Positions 35,047-43,730 of a stretch of DNA of 64,000 nt are shown here, piece after piece (position 1 is the stretch's first letter; each line of letters begins with the position of its first letter). The translations under genes were made by a program, and so were the position numbers. This DNA comes from Halalkalibacter alkalisediminis. Lineage in GTDB: Bacteria; Bacillota; Bacilli; Bacillales; Bacillaceae_D. The notes beneath the pieces are model-generated. The model saw nothing but the letters and a program-made list of their open reading frames with translations. It made no database searches and was not told the origin of the DNA. The stretch covers positions 62,001 through 126,000 of the forward strand of contig NZ_JAQQWT010000008.1 in the NCBI RefSeq assembly GCF_028610705.1. Direction: 5' to 3'.

Positions 35047-35682
35047 TTATCTATCTTGTTGATAAACAACCTCTAGTATCCCCTTTGGTGAATCCACAAA
35101 GTAATCTGGCTTTTGTGACTGTACAAGCTCTTTAGCATCATAGCCCCAACTCACCCATATGATCTTGACTCCTGCTGTTTTACAGGCAAAAATGTCCCTT
35201 TGTTCATCCCCCACATACATAACTTCCGATTTTCTTAAATGTTGTTCCTTAAGAAATCTCCGGATTAATTGATCTTTGCCGAAAATGAATTTCGAACTCA
35301 TGATCTGTGATATATTTCTTACGTTATTTCGCCGCAATACCTCTTTGATCACATCCTCAGAATTAGAGGAAATAATCGCAATGTTGTAACCTTTCCTCTC
35401 TAACGTATCCAGCACTTCTTTCATTCCAGGATACAACTTGATTTCTTTTGCATATTTTCGATAGAAACGGTAGAAATCTGAAATGATGAGTGGCGTTTTA
35501 AAGATTGGGAAGTTCAACCGCTTGATTCGCTCAAGGATTGGTAGTTTTCTAAGTGTATTCCATTCTGCACGGTTAATCTTCTCATACTTGTGTTTGTCCG
35601 CCAAACTGTTCCATGCAGAGATGAAAACATGTCTGGAGTCGGCAAGCGTTCCGTCAAAATCGAAAATAATATATTTAAGCAT
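35047..35682 (-). CDS. HAD-superfamily phosphatase (phosphoglycolate phosphatase-like), 211 aa
   Basis: Haloacid dehalogenase-like hydrolase with a helical cap. Motif I DFDGT with Asp8 and Asp10, motif II ISSNS near residue 105, motif III Lys in FGKDQ, and motif IV VGDEQRDI near 158-165. All four catalytic motifs are intact. Such enzymes hydrolyse small phosphate esters (phosphoglycolate, pyrophosphate or sugar phosphates). Substrate cannot be assigned. It stands alone and is divergent from ilvA. Confidence 0.82.
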   Translation of the reverse strand: MLKYIIFDFDGTLADSRHVFISAWNSLADKHKYEKINRAEWNTLRKLPILERIKRLNFPIFKTPLIISDFYRFYRKYAKEIKLYPGMKEVLDTLERKGYNIAIISSNSEDVIKEVLRRNNVRNISQIMSSKFIFGKDQLIRRFLKEQHLRKSEVMYVGDEQRDIFACKTAGVKIIWVSWGYDAKELVQSQKPDYFVDSPKGILEVVYQQDR

Positions 35683-36045
35683 TTGTTGTGACCTCGTCTC
35701 TTTAGCCAGTATGGTTCATACATTAGATATAGATGATCCACCGTTCTCAATAAGCAGTAAAAATTTGTGTTTCTATTCGTGAACGGTCGCAATGCAGGCA
35801 TTTGATTCCGTTCTACCCACCTTATAGCCTCTTATAACTTATATATGATATTACTTCTAGCCCTAATATGTACTCATTTAAGGTGGAAACAAGCGGATAC
35901 TGTGATAAATACTAAAGTAGTTAATGCCCTATTAAATAAGAGATTCAATTATGTTTGAATTTTGTTCTGAATAACCTTTTTCCTCTTGTAAAAACTAACG
36001 TAATACTAGTTCAACTGGTTTAAACTACAACAAGGAGGGGCACAA
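35683..36045. other. Intergenic region between divergent HAD and ilvA genes
   Basis: No T-box or riboswitch motif is visible before ilvA. The ilvA ribosome binding site AAGGAGGGG (36033-36041) is the only clear signal. Confidence 0.4.
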
Positions 36046-37251
36046 ATGGTTTCGTTAAACGATATTGTAACAGCCCACGAAAAAATGATGGGCATTGTAC
36101 ATAAAACTCCGTTAGACTACTCACTTACCTTTAGCGAATATTCAGATAACGATATTTATTTAAAGCTTGAGAATTTGCAAAAGACAGGTTCTTTTAAAGT
36201 ACGTGGCTCCTACAATAAAATGATTTCATTGAGAAAAGAAGAATTGAAAAATGGGGTCGTTGCTGCTTCTGCAGGAAATCATGCACAGGGTGTTGCTTAT
36301 GCCAGTACGATGCTAGGCATCCCTTCTACCATTATCATGCCAGCAGGTGCCCCGTTAAGTAAAGTACAAGCAACTAAAGAATATGGTGCCAACGTTGAGT
36401 TGCAAGGAGCCGTATTCGATGAAGCCCTTGCCTATGCTCTAGAGCTAAAGGATCAAAGTGGCGCTGCATTTGTTCATGCCTTTGATGATGAGGCCATCAT
36501 CGCTGGACAAGGAACGGTTGGACTCGAAATTATGGAACAGATTTCCGAGGTCGATGCCATTGTCTGCCCGGTTGGAGGTGGTGGATTAATCGCCGGACTC
36601 GCGGCAGCAGTGAAAGAAAAAAATCCATCCGTCCAAGTATATGGAGTGGAAGCAGTGGCTTGTCCGAGTATGGCCCAGTCGCTATTGGAAATGGAACCCA
36701 TTACAGTCGATGCTAGCCCAACAATGGCAGATGGTATTGCGGTTAAAAGGCCAGGGCAACACACCTTTCCTTTAGTTCAACGATACGTAGATGACATGCT
36801 CTCCGTTGATGAAACGGAAATTGCCCAAACAATGCTCATGCTACTTGAGAGGAACAAATTACTCGTAGAAGGGTCAGGCGCCGTTTCACTTGCTGCCCTG
36901 TTAAATCAAAAGCTTCCTATAAAAAACAAGAAAATTGTGCCTGTTATAAGTGGAGGAAACGTAGATGTAAGTTTCATTTCTCGAATTATTGAAAGAGGTA
37001 TGGTAGAGGCCGGACGTTTTATGCGGTTCAATACCATTCTCAAAGACAAGCCAGGAAACCTTGAAAAGGTTTTACATATTGTGACGGAACATCAAGGAAA
37101 CATATTGGATATTTCCTTTAGCCATATGGGGGATAAAATTTATCCGAGCTATGCACAATTATCCATTTCTGTTGAAACTAGAGATCGACACCATATCGAA
37201 GAAATCTTTAAAGCGTTGCAGAAAAAAGGGTACACAACGGAATTGATCTAA
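36046..37251 (+). CDS. ilvA: Threonine ammonia-lyase (threonine dehydratase), 401 aa
   Basis: PLP enzyme that converts threonine to 2-oxobutanoate, the first step of isoleucine synthesis or threonine catabolism. PLP Lys51 is in TGSFKVRGSYNKM, the phosphate-binding loop is VGGGGLIAG near 180, and the C-terminal 75 residues (LKDKPGNLEKVLHIVTEHQGNILDIS) form a single ACT domain. This is the roughly 400-residue form with one ACT domain, not the 500-residue biosynthetic form with two. A very strong AAGGAGGGGCACAA precedes the ATG. It is monocistronic. Without neighbours, biosynthetic and catabolic roles cannot be told apart. Confidence 0.9.
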   Translation: MVSLNDIVTAHEKMMGIVHKTPLDYSLTFSEYSDNDIYLKLENLQKTGSFKVRGSYNKMISLRKEELKNGVVAASAGNHAQGVAYASTMLGIPSTIIMPAGAPLSKVQATKEYGANVELQGAVFDEALAYALELKDQSGAAFVHAFDDEAIIAGQGTVGLEIMEQISEVDAIVCPVGGGGLIAGLAAAVKEKNPSVQVYGVEAVACPSMAQSLLEMEPITVDASPTMADGIAVKRPGQHTFPLVQRYVDDMLSVDETEIAQTMLMLLERNKLLVEGSGAVSLAALLNQKLPIKNKKIVPVISGGNVDVSFISRIIERGMVEAGRFMRFNTILKDKPGNLEKVLHIVTEHQGNILDISFSHMGDKIYPSYAQLSISVETRDRHHIEEIFKALQKKGYTTELI

Positions 37252-37261
37252 AATGAAAAAA

Positions 37262-37308
37262 AGTTCCAGACCGCCAGTACTAGCAAGCACTGGCGGTCTG
37301 GAACTCGT
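37262..37308 (-). terminator. Long palindrome between ilvA and the MFS gene
   Basis: AGTTCCAGACCGCCAGT pairs perfectly with ACTGGCGGTCTGGAACT around a 12-base loop. T residues follow on the minus strand, so it serves the MFS gene (stop 37316); on the plus strand it may still hinder ilvA read-through. It is a diverged member of the interspersed family. Confidence 0.8.
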
Positions 37309-37315
37309 ATAAGGC

Positions 37316-38695
37316 TCAGATTACTAGCTTTTTAAAAGCAAAGTAAAAGAATCCTCCATTTAATATCGTCAACAAAGCAAGACCGATAAATACATTGCTA
37401 TAGATGATCCCAGAACCTTGGGCAACAGAAAACACATTAAAGGCCATGCTGCTTTGATTATCTAACATTTTCCCAATTATGGCACTCCCAAAGGCACCAG
37501 ACATTAAATTAAATAAATTATAGATCCCTATCCCAACTCCTATTTCATTGCTAGGCAGAGCTATTGAGATTAAACTTGCCGTCCCCGTCTGAATAAAGGG
37601 AAAAGCAATATAACTTATAATGATGACAATACTGATCACCCAAGCACTACTTCCCGTAAAAGTCGATAACAGGAAGAATCCTAGCGTCATGAGCACAAAG
37701 GCAATATAGACGACTTGCTTACTTCCCCTATTAACCGTTAACACCCCTGCCCACTTACCGACATACGCTGCTGCCATGGCACCTGGAAAGAGAGTTAATC
37801 CTATAAATAGGGTATTTAATCCATTGACCTCACTTAGCATGAGAGGCATCATAAACATCATGCCAAACATCGTCATGATTCCAAAAAAACCGGCCATAAT
37901 GGTTATTCGATAAGGCGCGTTTTTAAACAAGTCAGGATGAATAAACGGATTATCACTATGGAAGATTCTCCAAGCAAACAAACTAAAGAAACAGATACTA
38001 ATAACGATGTACCACCAAACAAAAGCCGTAATAAAAAGAATAAGAGTAGCTACCGCAATGGCGATAAGGAACGCACCAAGGATATCCACTTTGCCTTCTT
38101 TCTTTTTTTCTTCAGGCATCCAAATACGAAAAAATGGAATCGTAAAAATAATGAGTGCAGATATTAAAAATAAAAACTGCCAATTCAGTGCACCCGCAAC
38201 AAAACCGCCGATCACCGGTCCAATCCCTGAGGCAAAGGCCATCGTACTTGAGACAATCCCGAGTACTCTCCCTCTTTCTTCCGGAAAATACCTAGTTGGC
38301 ACAATAAAAGCAAGTGCAACGATAGAAGCTGCCCCCGCTGCCTGAATCATCCGTGCAAGGATAACAATCAAATAAGTTGGTGCAAAAAAGCCTAAAAGCG
38401 AACCTGCCACAAAGAAGCTAATCCCAACTGTTAATAAGATTTTCAATGGATATATATCGGCTAGTTTCCCATACATCAATGCCCCGACTGCATAAAGAAT
38501 GATATACCCTGTTACAACCCAGCTTACTTGTGAGGGCGAAAGGGAAAAGGAATTTGCAATATCAGGTATGGCAATCATGAACATGGTTCCATTCATCGCA
38601 GAAAATAATAAGACAGAACACATCAAGAAGATGATCTTCTTTTTTTCTGATTCATTTAGATTGTATTCCGCACTTTGTTGCCCAGTACTAGTCAT
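37316..38695 (-). CDS. 14-helix MFS exporter of the Tet(L)/Tet(K) type, 459 aa
   Basis: Proton-coupled drug exporter (DHA2-type). The N-terminal half has NGTMFMIAIPDIANSFSLSPSQVSWVVTGYIILYAVGALMYGKLADIYPLKILL, matching motif A and motif D1 of this class, and LARMIQAAGAASIVALAFIVPTRYFPEERGRVLG carries motif B and the start of motif C. Length (459) and segment order follow Tet(L). Tet(L)-like proteins also exchange Na+ or K+ for protons, which could matter at high pH. The start was set at ATG 38695, preceded by CTGAGGAAGTG, 33 codons inside the longest frame. No regulator is adjacent. Substrate unknown; tetracycline resistance should not be assumed. Confidence 0.82.
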   Translation of the reverse strand: MTSTGQQSAEYNLNESEKKKIIFLMCSVLLFSAMNGTMFMIAIPDIANSFSLSPSQVSWVVTGYIILYAVGALMYGKLADIYPLKILLTVGISFFVAGSLLGFFAPTYLIVILARMIQAAGAASIVALAFIVPTRYFPEERGRVLGIVSSTMAFASGIGPVIGGFVAGALNWQFLFLISALIIFTIPFFRIWMPEEKKKEGKVDILGAFLIAIAVATLILFITAFVWWYIVISICFFSLFAWRIFHSDNPFIHPDLFKNAPYRITIMAGFFGIMTMFGMMFMMPLMLSEVNGLNTLFIGLTLFPGAMAAAYVGKWAGVLTVNRGSKQVVYIAFVLMTLGFFLLSTFTGSSAWVISIVIIISYIAFPFIQTGTASLISIALPSNEIGVGIGIYNLFNLMSGAFGSAIIGKMLDNQSSMAFNVFSVAQGSGIIYSNVFIGLALLTILNGGFFYFAFKKLVI

Positions 38696-38789
38696 CACTT
38701 CCTCAGATCCTTTTTCTATAATTTGTAAACTACTTATTACCATAAACGGAACAACTGAAAAAATCCAGTAAAGTGCTTGGGAAAAACCT

Positions 38790-38824
38790 ATCATCGACAG
38801 GTGCTAAGTACCTGTCGATGATAG
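38790..38824. repeat. Palindrome of the interspersed family
   Basis: ATCATCGACAGGT and ACCTGTCGATGAT are exact 13-base inverted arms around GCTAAGT. It lies 10 bases past the stop of the winged-helix gene and probably terminates the helicase operon. Confidence 0.7.
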
Positions 38825-38834
38825 AACAGTGTAT

Positions 38835-39599
38835 TCACTCAACTCTCTCAACTTCCGACGCCCACTTCTCCCGCCATTGCACCCGTTCTTCCTCTTCTAT
38901 TTGCTTTTCAAGCGTATCATCCCAGCGTTCGAGCCACGTATTCCAGACGCGCGCGTAAAACATGTCCTGTTCTTTGTTGTACATTTTAAATTCTAGACAT
39001 GGAGCATGTTCGACCATCCGTTGATCAAAGCTCAATATGTCAGCCACTACCGTTTGAAAGCCGTTTTCCTCCAGCCCATTTTCTCTCTCGGAAAGAACCT
39101 GCAAAATTCGATCCGCATTGATCAGATCCCGATCATTCGCATACCGATAAAGCGTCAATTCTTCGTCTGTTTCAGGCATTGATTCGGTCATCTCCGGCCA
39201 AAATTCATCATGATCTGCATTGTAAAGAAGCTCGGTCCACTCTTCTTCTATTTCTTCTTCAATGATGCCCGTCTTCAGCTGCTCATGCCCTTTCGTAGTG
39301 AGCTTATAGATACCTTTTTCCGGCTGAATTAAGCCTGTTCGCTGCATTTTTCCAATTAAATCAGCGATGAACAGCTCCTCTACTAACAGCATTTCAGACA
39401 AATTGGCTGCCCGGCGGATATCCGCTTCCTCAAACGCAAGCAGCATCATTTTCATGAGAATGTCCATTTTCGAGCGCTTCACCCGCTTAAATTCCACATC
39501 AAATGTCACGACCGGCAAATGCCACATTGCCGACTCTTTGATTTCGACAGCTGGATTTTCAAGCAGGGTTGCGCGTAAACGTTTCATCCATTTATCCAT
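38835..39599 (-). CDS. Winged-helix-like partner of the SF1 helicase, 254 aa
   Basis: Soluble protein with no known family that I can name. Residues about 44-112 (KMDILMKMMLLAFEEADIRRAANLSEMLLVEELFIADLIGKMQRTGLIQPEKGIYKLTTKGHEQL) read as a winged helix: three helices and a Y-x-L-T-x-x-G wing. An acidic stretch (EEEIEEEWTELL) follows. The C-terminal half (about 130-254) is Trp- and Glu-rich and ends in a charged helix. The gene overlaps the preceding helicase by 8 bases, so the two proteins are made together and likely act as one complex. Both are visibly richer in G and C than the flanking genes, which hints at joint acquisition. Confidence 0.75.
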   Translation of the reverse strand: MDKWMKRLRATLLENPAVEIKESAMWHLPVVTFDVEFKRVKRSKMDILMKMMLLAFEEADIRRAANLSEMLLVEELFIADLIGKMQRTGLIQPEKGIYKLTTKGHEQLKTGIIEEEIEEEWTELLYNADHDEFWPEMTESMPETDEELTLYRYANDRDLINADRILQVLSERENGLEENGFQTVVADILSFDQRMVEHAPCLEFKMYNKEQDMFYARVWNTWLERWDDTLEKQIEEEERVQWREKWASEVERVE

Positions 39600-42500
39600 G
39601 CTGAATCACCTCTTCAAGCATTCGAAGTCCATCTTGTTTTTTTGCCGCTTCTAATACGTGCGTGTACATCTTTCTTGTGTCTCTTTGTTTCGTTCGCTCG
39701 GTAAACATCTTTGTACTTCCAATTAAAACGAGAAGTTCCCTTGCCCTCGATAGAGCGACATTTAACCTTCGATAGTCTTTTGCGAAACCGATATCATCCT
39801 TTGGATGATCGTGATTTCGTACCATGCTTACTAAAATGACATCCATTTCCATCCCTTGAAAGCGGTCCACTGTTCCCGTTCGAATCGTCAAGTGGTTCAA
39901 GCGAAGCTCCTGCTGAATCAAGCGGTCGATCCTTTTGACTTGTTCCCCGTAAAAACTGATGACTCCGATGCTTTTTTTCTCATCTTTTTTCATTCTTCCA
40001 GCTTGCTTCGCCTGTGCCGCTGCTTCATCCAATTCCTTCAGCAAGGCACCGATCTTCTCCAATTCAGCCGGGTTATACAGGCTTTTTCCACCTTTCATTC
40101 TTTCTTCAAAAAAGGCAGACTCATTCGGCATATCCAGCCATAAAAGATGATTGTTCCGCTTAATGAGTGGTGATTCCAATAAGTGATCCCGGTCCGAATC
40201 AGAATCGGTCAAGCCACATTGAAGGCGTTCGTTTTCCTGCTCATAAAACGGCGTGATGGTTTCCATAATGTTTTCATGCATTCGATACTGGATGGCGAGC
40301 ATCGTTTTATTGCTTTTCGGCAAGTTTTTGAACAACCTCTCAAAGAGCGATTCTTTTAAAAGCTTATTTAATTCTGCTTTTCCTTCAAAGTCGTCACTTC
40401 CGTCCGCCATTTCCTGTAGCGTCTCTTCTAGCGTATCATTTCCTAAAAGAGGAGGAAGCTGATGATGATCGCCGACTAAAATGATCTTTTTCCCTTTTAG
40501 CATCGGTAAAAGCAGCTCAGGTGGGGTTGCTTTTGATACTTCATCAATGATTACGACATCAAACTCGGGATAACTGTCGATAAAATCTTTTCGTGCCGAT
40601 GCCACACATGTTGTCCCAATGACGTTGGCATGCTTCACATAAAGCTTGCGTATTTCATCCAAATCGTGGTCACTTGCTTCTTCTAGTAAAGAAATCCATT
40701 TCCCTTGGATGGACTGAAATAGCGGAAGTCTCTGCTTTTCCTGTTTTAAGGACTCCCGTTTCAAAGAAAGACTTGCCAATTGCGTTAATACCTTTTCATG
40801 CTCTCGTTCTGGTTCTGTAGCCAAAATGCCATTTAAAGGAATTTGTTCTTCTTCCTTTTGGTCGAGCTCATCATGCAACTGGTCAAGGCGAGCTTCAATT
40901 TGAGCAAGTGTCTGTAACACTTCCTGAAGTTGATTGATTTTTCTTGTGCGTTTCTGGCTATTTTCTTCAACCCGCTTCTTCACTTGCTCATACAGCTCTT
41001 TCTTCTTCTGCAGTTCAAGCGCTTTTGCTTCTTTTTGAGAAAGCATTTCTTTTGCATTCGGAATCAATTCCGCTGTCGCCATCATTTCCTTATGCTTGTT
41101 TTGAAGAATATGAAGTTCAGTTCTCGCCTCGCCCAACGTCCTCACCCACCTTTGATGCAACAACTTGTGATCACGTTGCTGAGGCAAAAGCCCCTCTAAC
41201 AGTTCCTGCTTCAGCGACTGAAAGGCTTCTTGCGCCAGTTGTTTATAAGTGTTAAACGGCTTGAACCGTTCCTCTTTTTGCCGGATAAAGTGTCTCCTTG
41301 CGTATAATCCTTCAAGAGAGGACATAAGCATTTGCGGGTAGATCGTTGAATTCCCTTTTAATCTGCTTCTCAGTTCTTCTAAGAATTGATCAATCTCCAC
41401 GGCGGTAAAGCCAACGGCCGCCTTCATCGCACGCTGCTGTACCTGGCCAGTCGATATTCTCTGCTCCAAAAGTCGTTCAATATAGGAAATCGCGTTGTTT
41501 AGTTTGTCGTGATATTCTTTTAATTTTTTTAGCTGGTTTATTTCGCCGCGAATGTTCTCCAGTTTTTCGAGCAATTGCTGAACCGTTAGTGAGCGTTTCA
41601 TGTTTTGTTCTAGCATGATCCATCTTAAGCCATCAATTTGTTTGACCGTTGTTACTTTTTCGGTCAAAGCTTCTATTTGCTTCGCTGCCTCTTCCCACTT
41701 TTCACATTCAGTCGAGACTTCCCCGATGGATTGTTTCTTCTCAGTAATCTCACTTTCAAGCTCTTGAATGGCGATGCTATTTTGCAACCTCTCAATCAAC
41801 TGCTCATTAGCTTCCCACTCTTTTTGAATTTCGCCAGTGTCCGGCTCGTCACGAAGAAAGGTTTCGTCTTTTTCCATGGAGGCATTCAATAAAGATAGAG
41901 AGTGCCTAATCTCCTGTTCATGCTCTTGTACCGCTTGTTGTTCCTGTTCGGCTACATGCACGTTCTTTTTTTGCTTATCGATGATTGACTGAATTTCCTT
42001 AAACTGTTTTTCCGCTTCCTGTTTGGCTTTTAGTTCAGCTTCCACACGGATAAACACCGACTGCAGCTCCTTTTGTTTCTGTTCATTCGTAGCCCAGTCA
42101 GCTTCGATCTCGTCTTCTCGTTTTTTTCGTGCTTCAAATTGAGTGGAGACTTCTTGTAATGTATGGTCTTTCCAATACTTCCCTACATTTTCTTCAATGA
42201 ACTTCTTGCCTTCTTCTTCAATGCTTTCTGTACGCCCGACGCGAAGAATACGAATGTCTTTATTCGCAAGCAACCGTCCAAGGGCGTTGTCGACGGCCAA
42301 ATTCGACTGCGAAGCGACCAATGTGCGCAGTCCCGCCTTCGCATTTTGCAGGCAAATTTCAGAAATAACCGTTGTTTTTCCGGTTCCAGGCGGCCCTTGA
42401 ATGACGTATAAGTCTTCCGCAGACATCGCCCCTGTAACGGCTTCCCGCTGAAACTCGTTCAATCGATTATGAAACTTTAGCGCGACTTGCTTTTTCGGCA

Positions 42501-43383
42501 CTCGGACCGGTGGCTTGTTTTCAAACAAAAGGCGTTCAAGATCCGGATTCACAGCCAGGCCGTTTTCTAAATGCTTAAACCCTTGCCGCAGTCTTTTCAC
42601 CTGGCTTAATGTCGCAAAGTTGCTGAAGACGACTTCTTTAGGATTCACGTCAAGCCGCTGCTGTCTAGCTCGTTCCTCCATATACCCGTGCAGCTCCACT
42701 TCAACCGTACGAGCCGAACGATTCGCTTTCAACACTTTCCCAATATCCTGGTCCATCCCTTTGAGTTTGACGCTCAAATCTTTGAGTGACTTCCATTCCT
42801 TATCACCGAGCTCCAAGCCCGTAATCGTCACGCGGCTAAAATCACCATTGAACACAAGACGCAAGTAGCGCGACGTCATGTCCGGAATATCCGCAGACCG
42901 CTCCTGGATTTTCAAATAGCCTTCCCAGCTCGCAATCCGCTTTTTCACATACATCGAACTTTCCTGCGCAACCGGCATTTCATGAACCAAGTTCAACAAA
43001 TCAAGCGAGATCCGCTCCCCACGCTGTACGTTCAAATCAATCTTGAGATCGACCGGTCGACGCCAATTGGTCTGCACCGGAGTATGCAACGCTCTTGTCG
43101 TCACATTCGTCGCAATGAACCGATCCTGCTCGACCACACAATGCAGAACGACTACAAACTCATTGTATTTATCGGCCATCCGCCCATTCGTCTCATGGTC
43201 AAAGAACAATGCGACCGACATAAGGCGATCGGCCGCTGGCGGATACTTTTCTATATAAACGTGAAACGATTTCTGCAACGAAAAAAACGAGCGCTCATCA
43301 AGCCTGAGCTCCCGCATCTTGTCCTTCGCCTTACTTGTCAAAGTTACCGGACAACGATATGGCGTAATTTGTCTCTTTATCAT
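39592..43383 (-). CDS. SF1 (Upf1/Dna2-like) helicase with long coiled-coil insertion, 1263 aa
   Basis: Superfamily 1B helicase of the AAA_11/AAA_12 type. A unique N-terminal region (about 1-310) is followed by motif I IQGPPGTGKTTVISE near 327-340. About 550 residues of charged coiled coil (about 400-900) interrupt the first RecA lobe. Motif II IIDEVSKATPPELL follows near 940, then LVGDHHQLPP, IQYRMHENIME, and in lobe 2 GTVDRFQGMEMDVILVSMVRN near 1170 and RRLNVALSRARELLVLIG near 1205. All core motifs are intact. The start was set at ATG 43383 after AGCAGGTGGACAT; an extended -10 (TGCTATAAT, 43442-43447) lies upstream. The arm-like insertion and coupled winged-helix gene suggest a nucleic-acid-remodelling or defence complex; this is inference. 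Confidence 0.85.
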   Translation of the reverse strand: MIKRQITPYRCPVTLTSKAKDKMRELRLDERSFFSLQKSFHVYIEKYPPAADRLMSVALFFDHETNGRMADKYNEFVVVLHCVVEQDRFIATNVTTRALHTPVQTNWRRPVDLKIDLNVQRGERISLDLLNLVHEMPVAQESSMYVKKRIASWEGYLKIQERSADIPDMTSRYLRLVFNGDFSRVTITGLELGDKEWKSLKDLSVKLKGMDQDIGKVLKANRSARTVEVELHGYMEERARQQRLDVNPKEVVFSNFATLSQVKRLRQGFKHLENGLAVNPDLERLLFENKPPVRVPKKQVALKFHNRLNEFQREAVTGAMSAEDLYVIQGPPGTGKTTVISEICLQNAKAGLRTLVASQSNLAVDNALGRLLANKDIRILRVGRTESIEEEGKKFIEENVGKYWKDHTLQEVSTQFEARKKREDEIEADWATNEQKQKELQSVFIRVEAELKAKQEAEKQFKEIQSIIDKQKKNVHVAEQEQQAVQEHEQEIRHSLSLLNASMEKDETFLRDEPDTGEIQKEWEANEQLIERLQNSIAIQELESEITEKKQSIGEVSTECEKWEEAAKQIEALTEKVTTVKQIDGLRWIMLEQNMKRSLTVQQLLEKLENIRGEINQLKKLKEYHDKLNNAISYIERLLEQRISTGQVQQRAMKAAVGFTAVEIDQFLEELRSRLKGNSTIYPQMLMSSLEGLYARRHFIRQKEERFKPFNTYKQLAQEAFQSLKQELLEGLLPQQRDHKLLHQRWVRTLGEARTELHILQNKHKEMMATAELIPNAKEMLSQKEAKALELQKKKELYEQVKKRVEENSQKRTRKINQLQEVLQTLAQIEARLDQLHDELDQKEEEQIPLNGILATEPEREHEKVLTQLASLSLKRESLKQEKQRLPLFQSIQGKWISLLEEASDHDLDEIRKLYVKHANVIGTTCVASARKDFIDSYPEFDVVIIDEVSKATPPELLLPMLKGKKIILVGDHHQLPPLLGNDTLEETLQEMADGSDDFEGKAELNKLLKESLFERLFKNLPKSNKTMLAIQYRMHENIMETITPFYEQENERLQCGLTDSDSDRDHLLESPLIKRNNHLLWLDMPNESAFFEERMKGGKSLYNPAELEKIGALLKELDEAAAQAKQAGRMKKDEKKSIGVISFYGEQVKRIDRLIQQELRLNHLTIRTGTVDRFQGMEMDVILVSMVRNHDHPKDDIGFAKDYRRLNVALSRARELLVLIGSTKMFTERTKQRDTRKMYTHVLEAAKKQDGLRMLEEVIQHG

Positions 43384-43648
43384 ATGTCCACCTGCTTTTG
43401 TCAGCAACAAATAGTATTTAAAATGGTTATTACCTACATGAATTATAGCATAGTGTGAACTCAACCTTTTAGCAAGATAGACTTTTTTTGTGTAATGGAA
43501 GACTTACAAGATAGTCCGGTACTTGTATGTGTGTTATATTTTTCTAATTTATGGAAGTAGACCTTTCTTATGATTAGTCTAATGATGATTACCGTTTTTT
43601 GTTATATAAAAAGTATCACCTCAATCAGACTTATTATAAACATATGAC

Positions 43649-43685
43649 AAAAAGCCATACCACTTACACACCTAGTATGGCTTTG
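43649..43685 (-). terminator. Terminator of the saccharide operon
   Basis: AAAGCCATAC and GTATGGCTTT form a perfect 10-bp stem; TTTTTGTC follows on the minus strand. It lies about 45 bases past the GH78-like stop. The rest of 43448-43730 holds no gene. Confidence 0.8.
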
Positions 43686-43730
43686 AACAATAGATAGTTT
43701 GTTTTACTACTTCAGAATTCCGCCAGTAGC

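Noticed and set aside
35683-36045. T-box leader before ilvA
   Set aside because: The T-box hallmark AGGGTGGNACCGCG and a specifier/antiterminator structure are absent.
37316-38695. Tetracycline resistance gene tet(L)
   Set aside because: The fold and length match the Tet(L) class, but identity to resistance genes cannot be judged by eye and no attenuator leader is present; reported only as a Tet(L)-type exporter.
42982-43458. 158-codon plus-strand frame antisense to the helicase start
   Set aside because: Shadow of the real minus-strand gene, whose motifs and start signals are clear.
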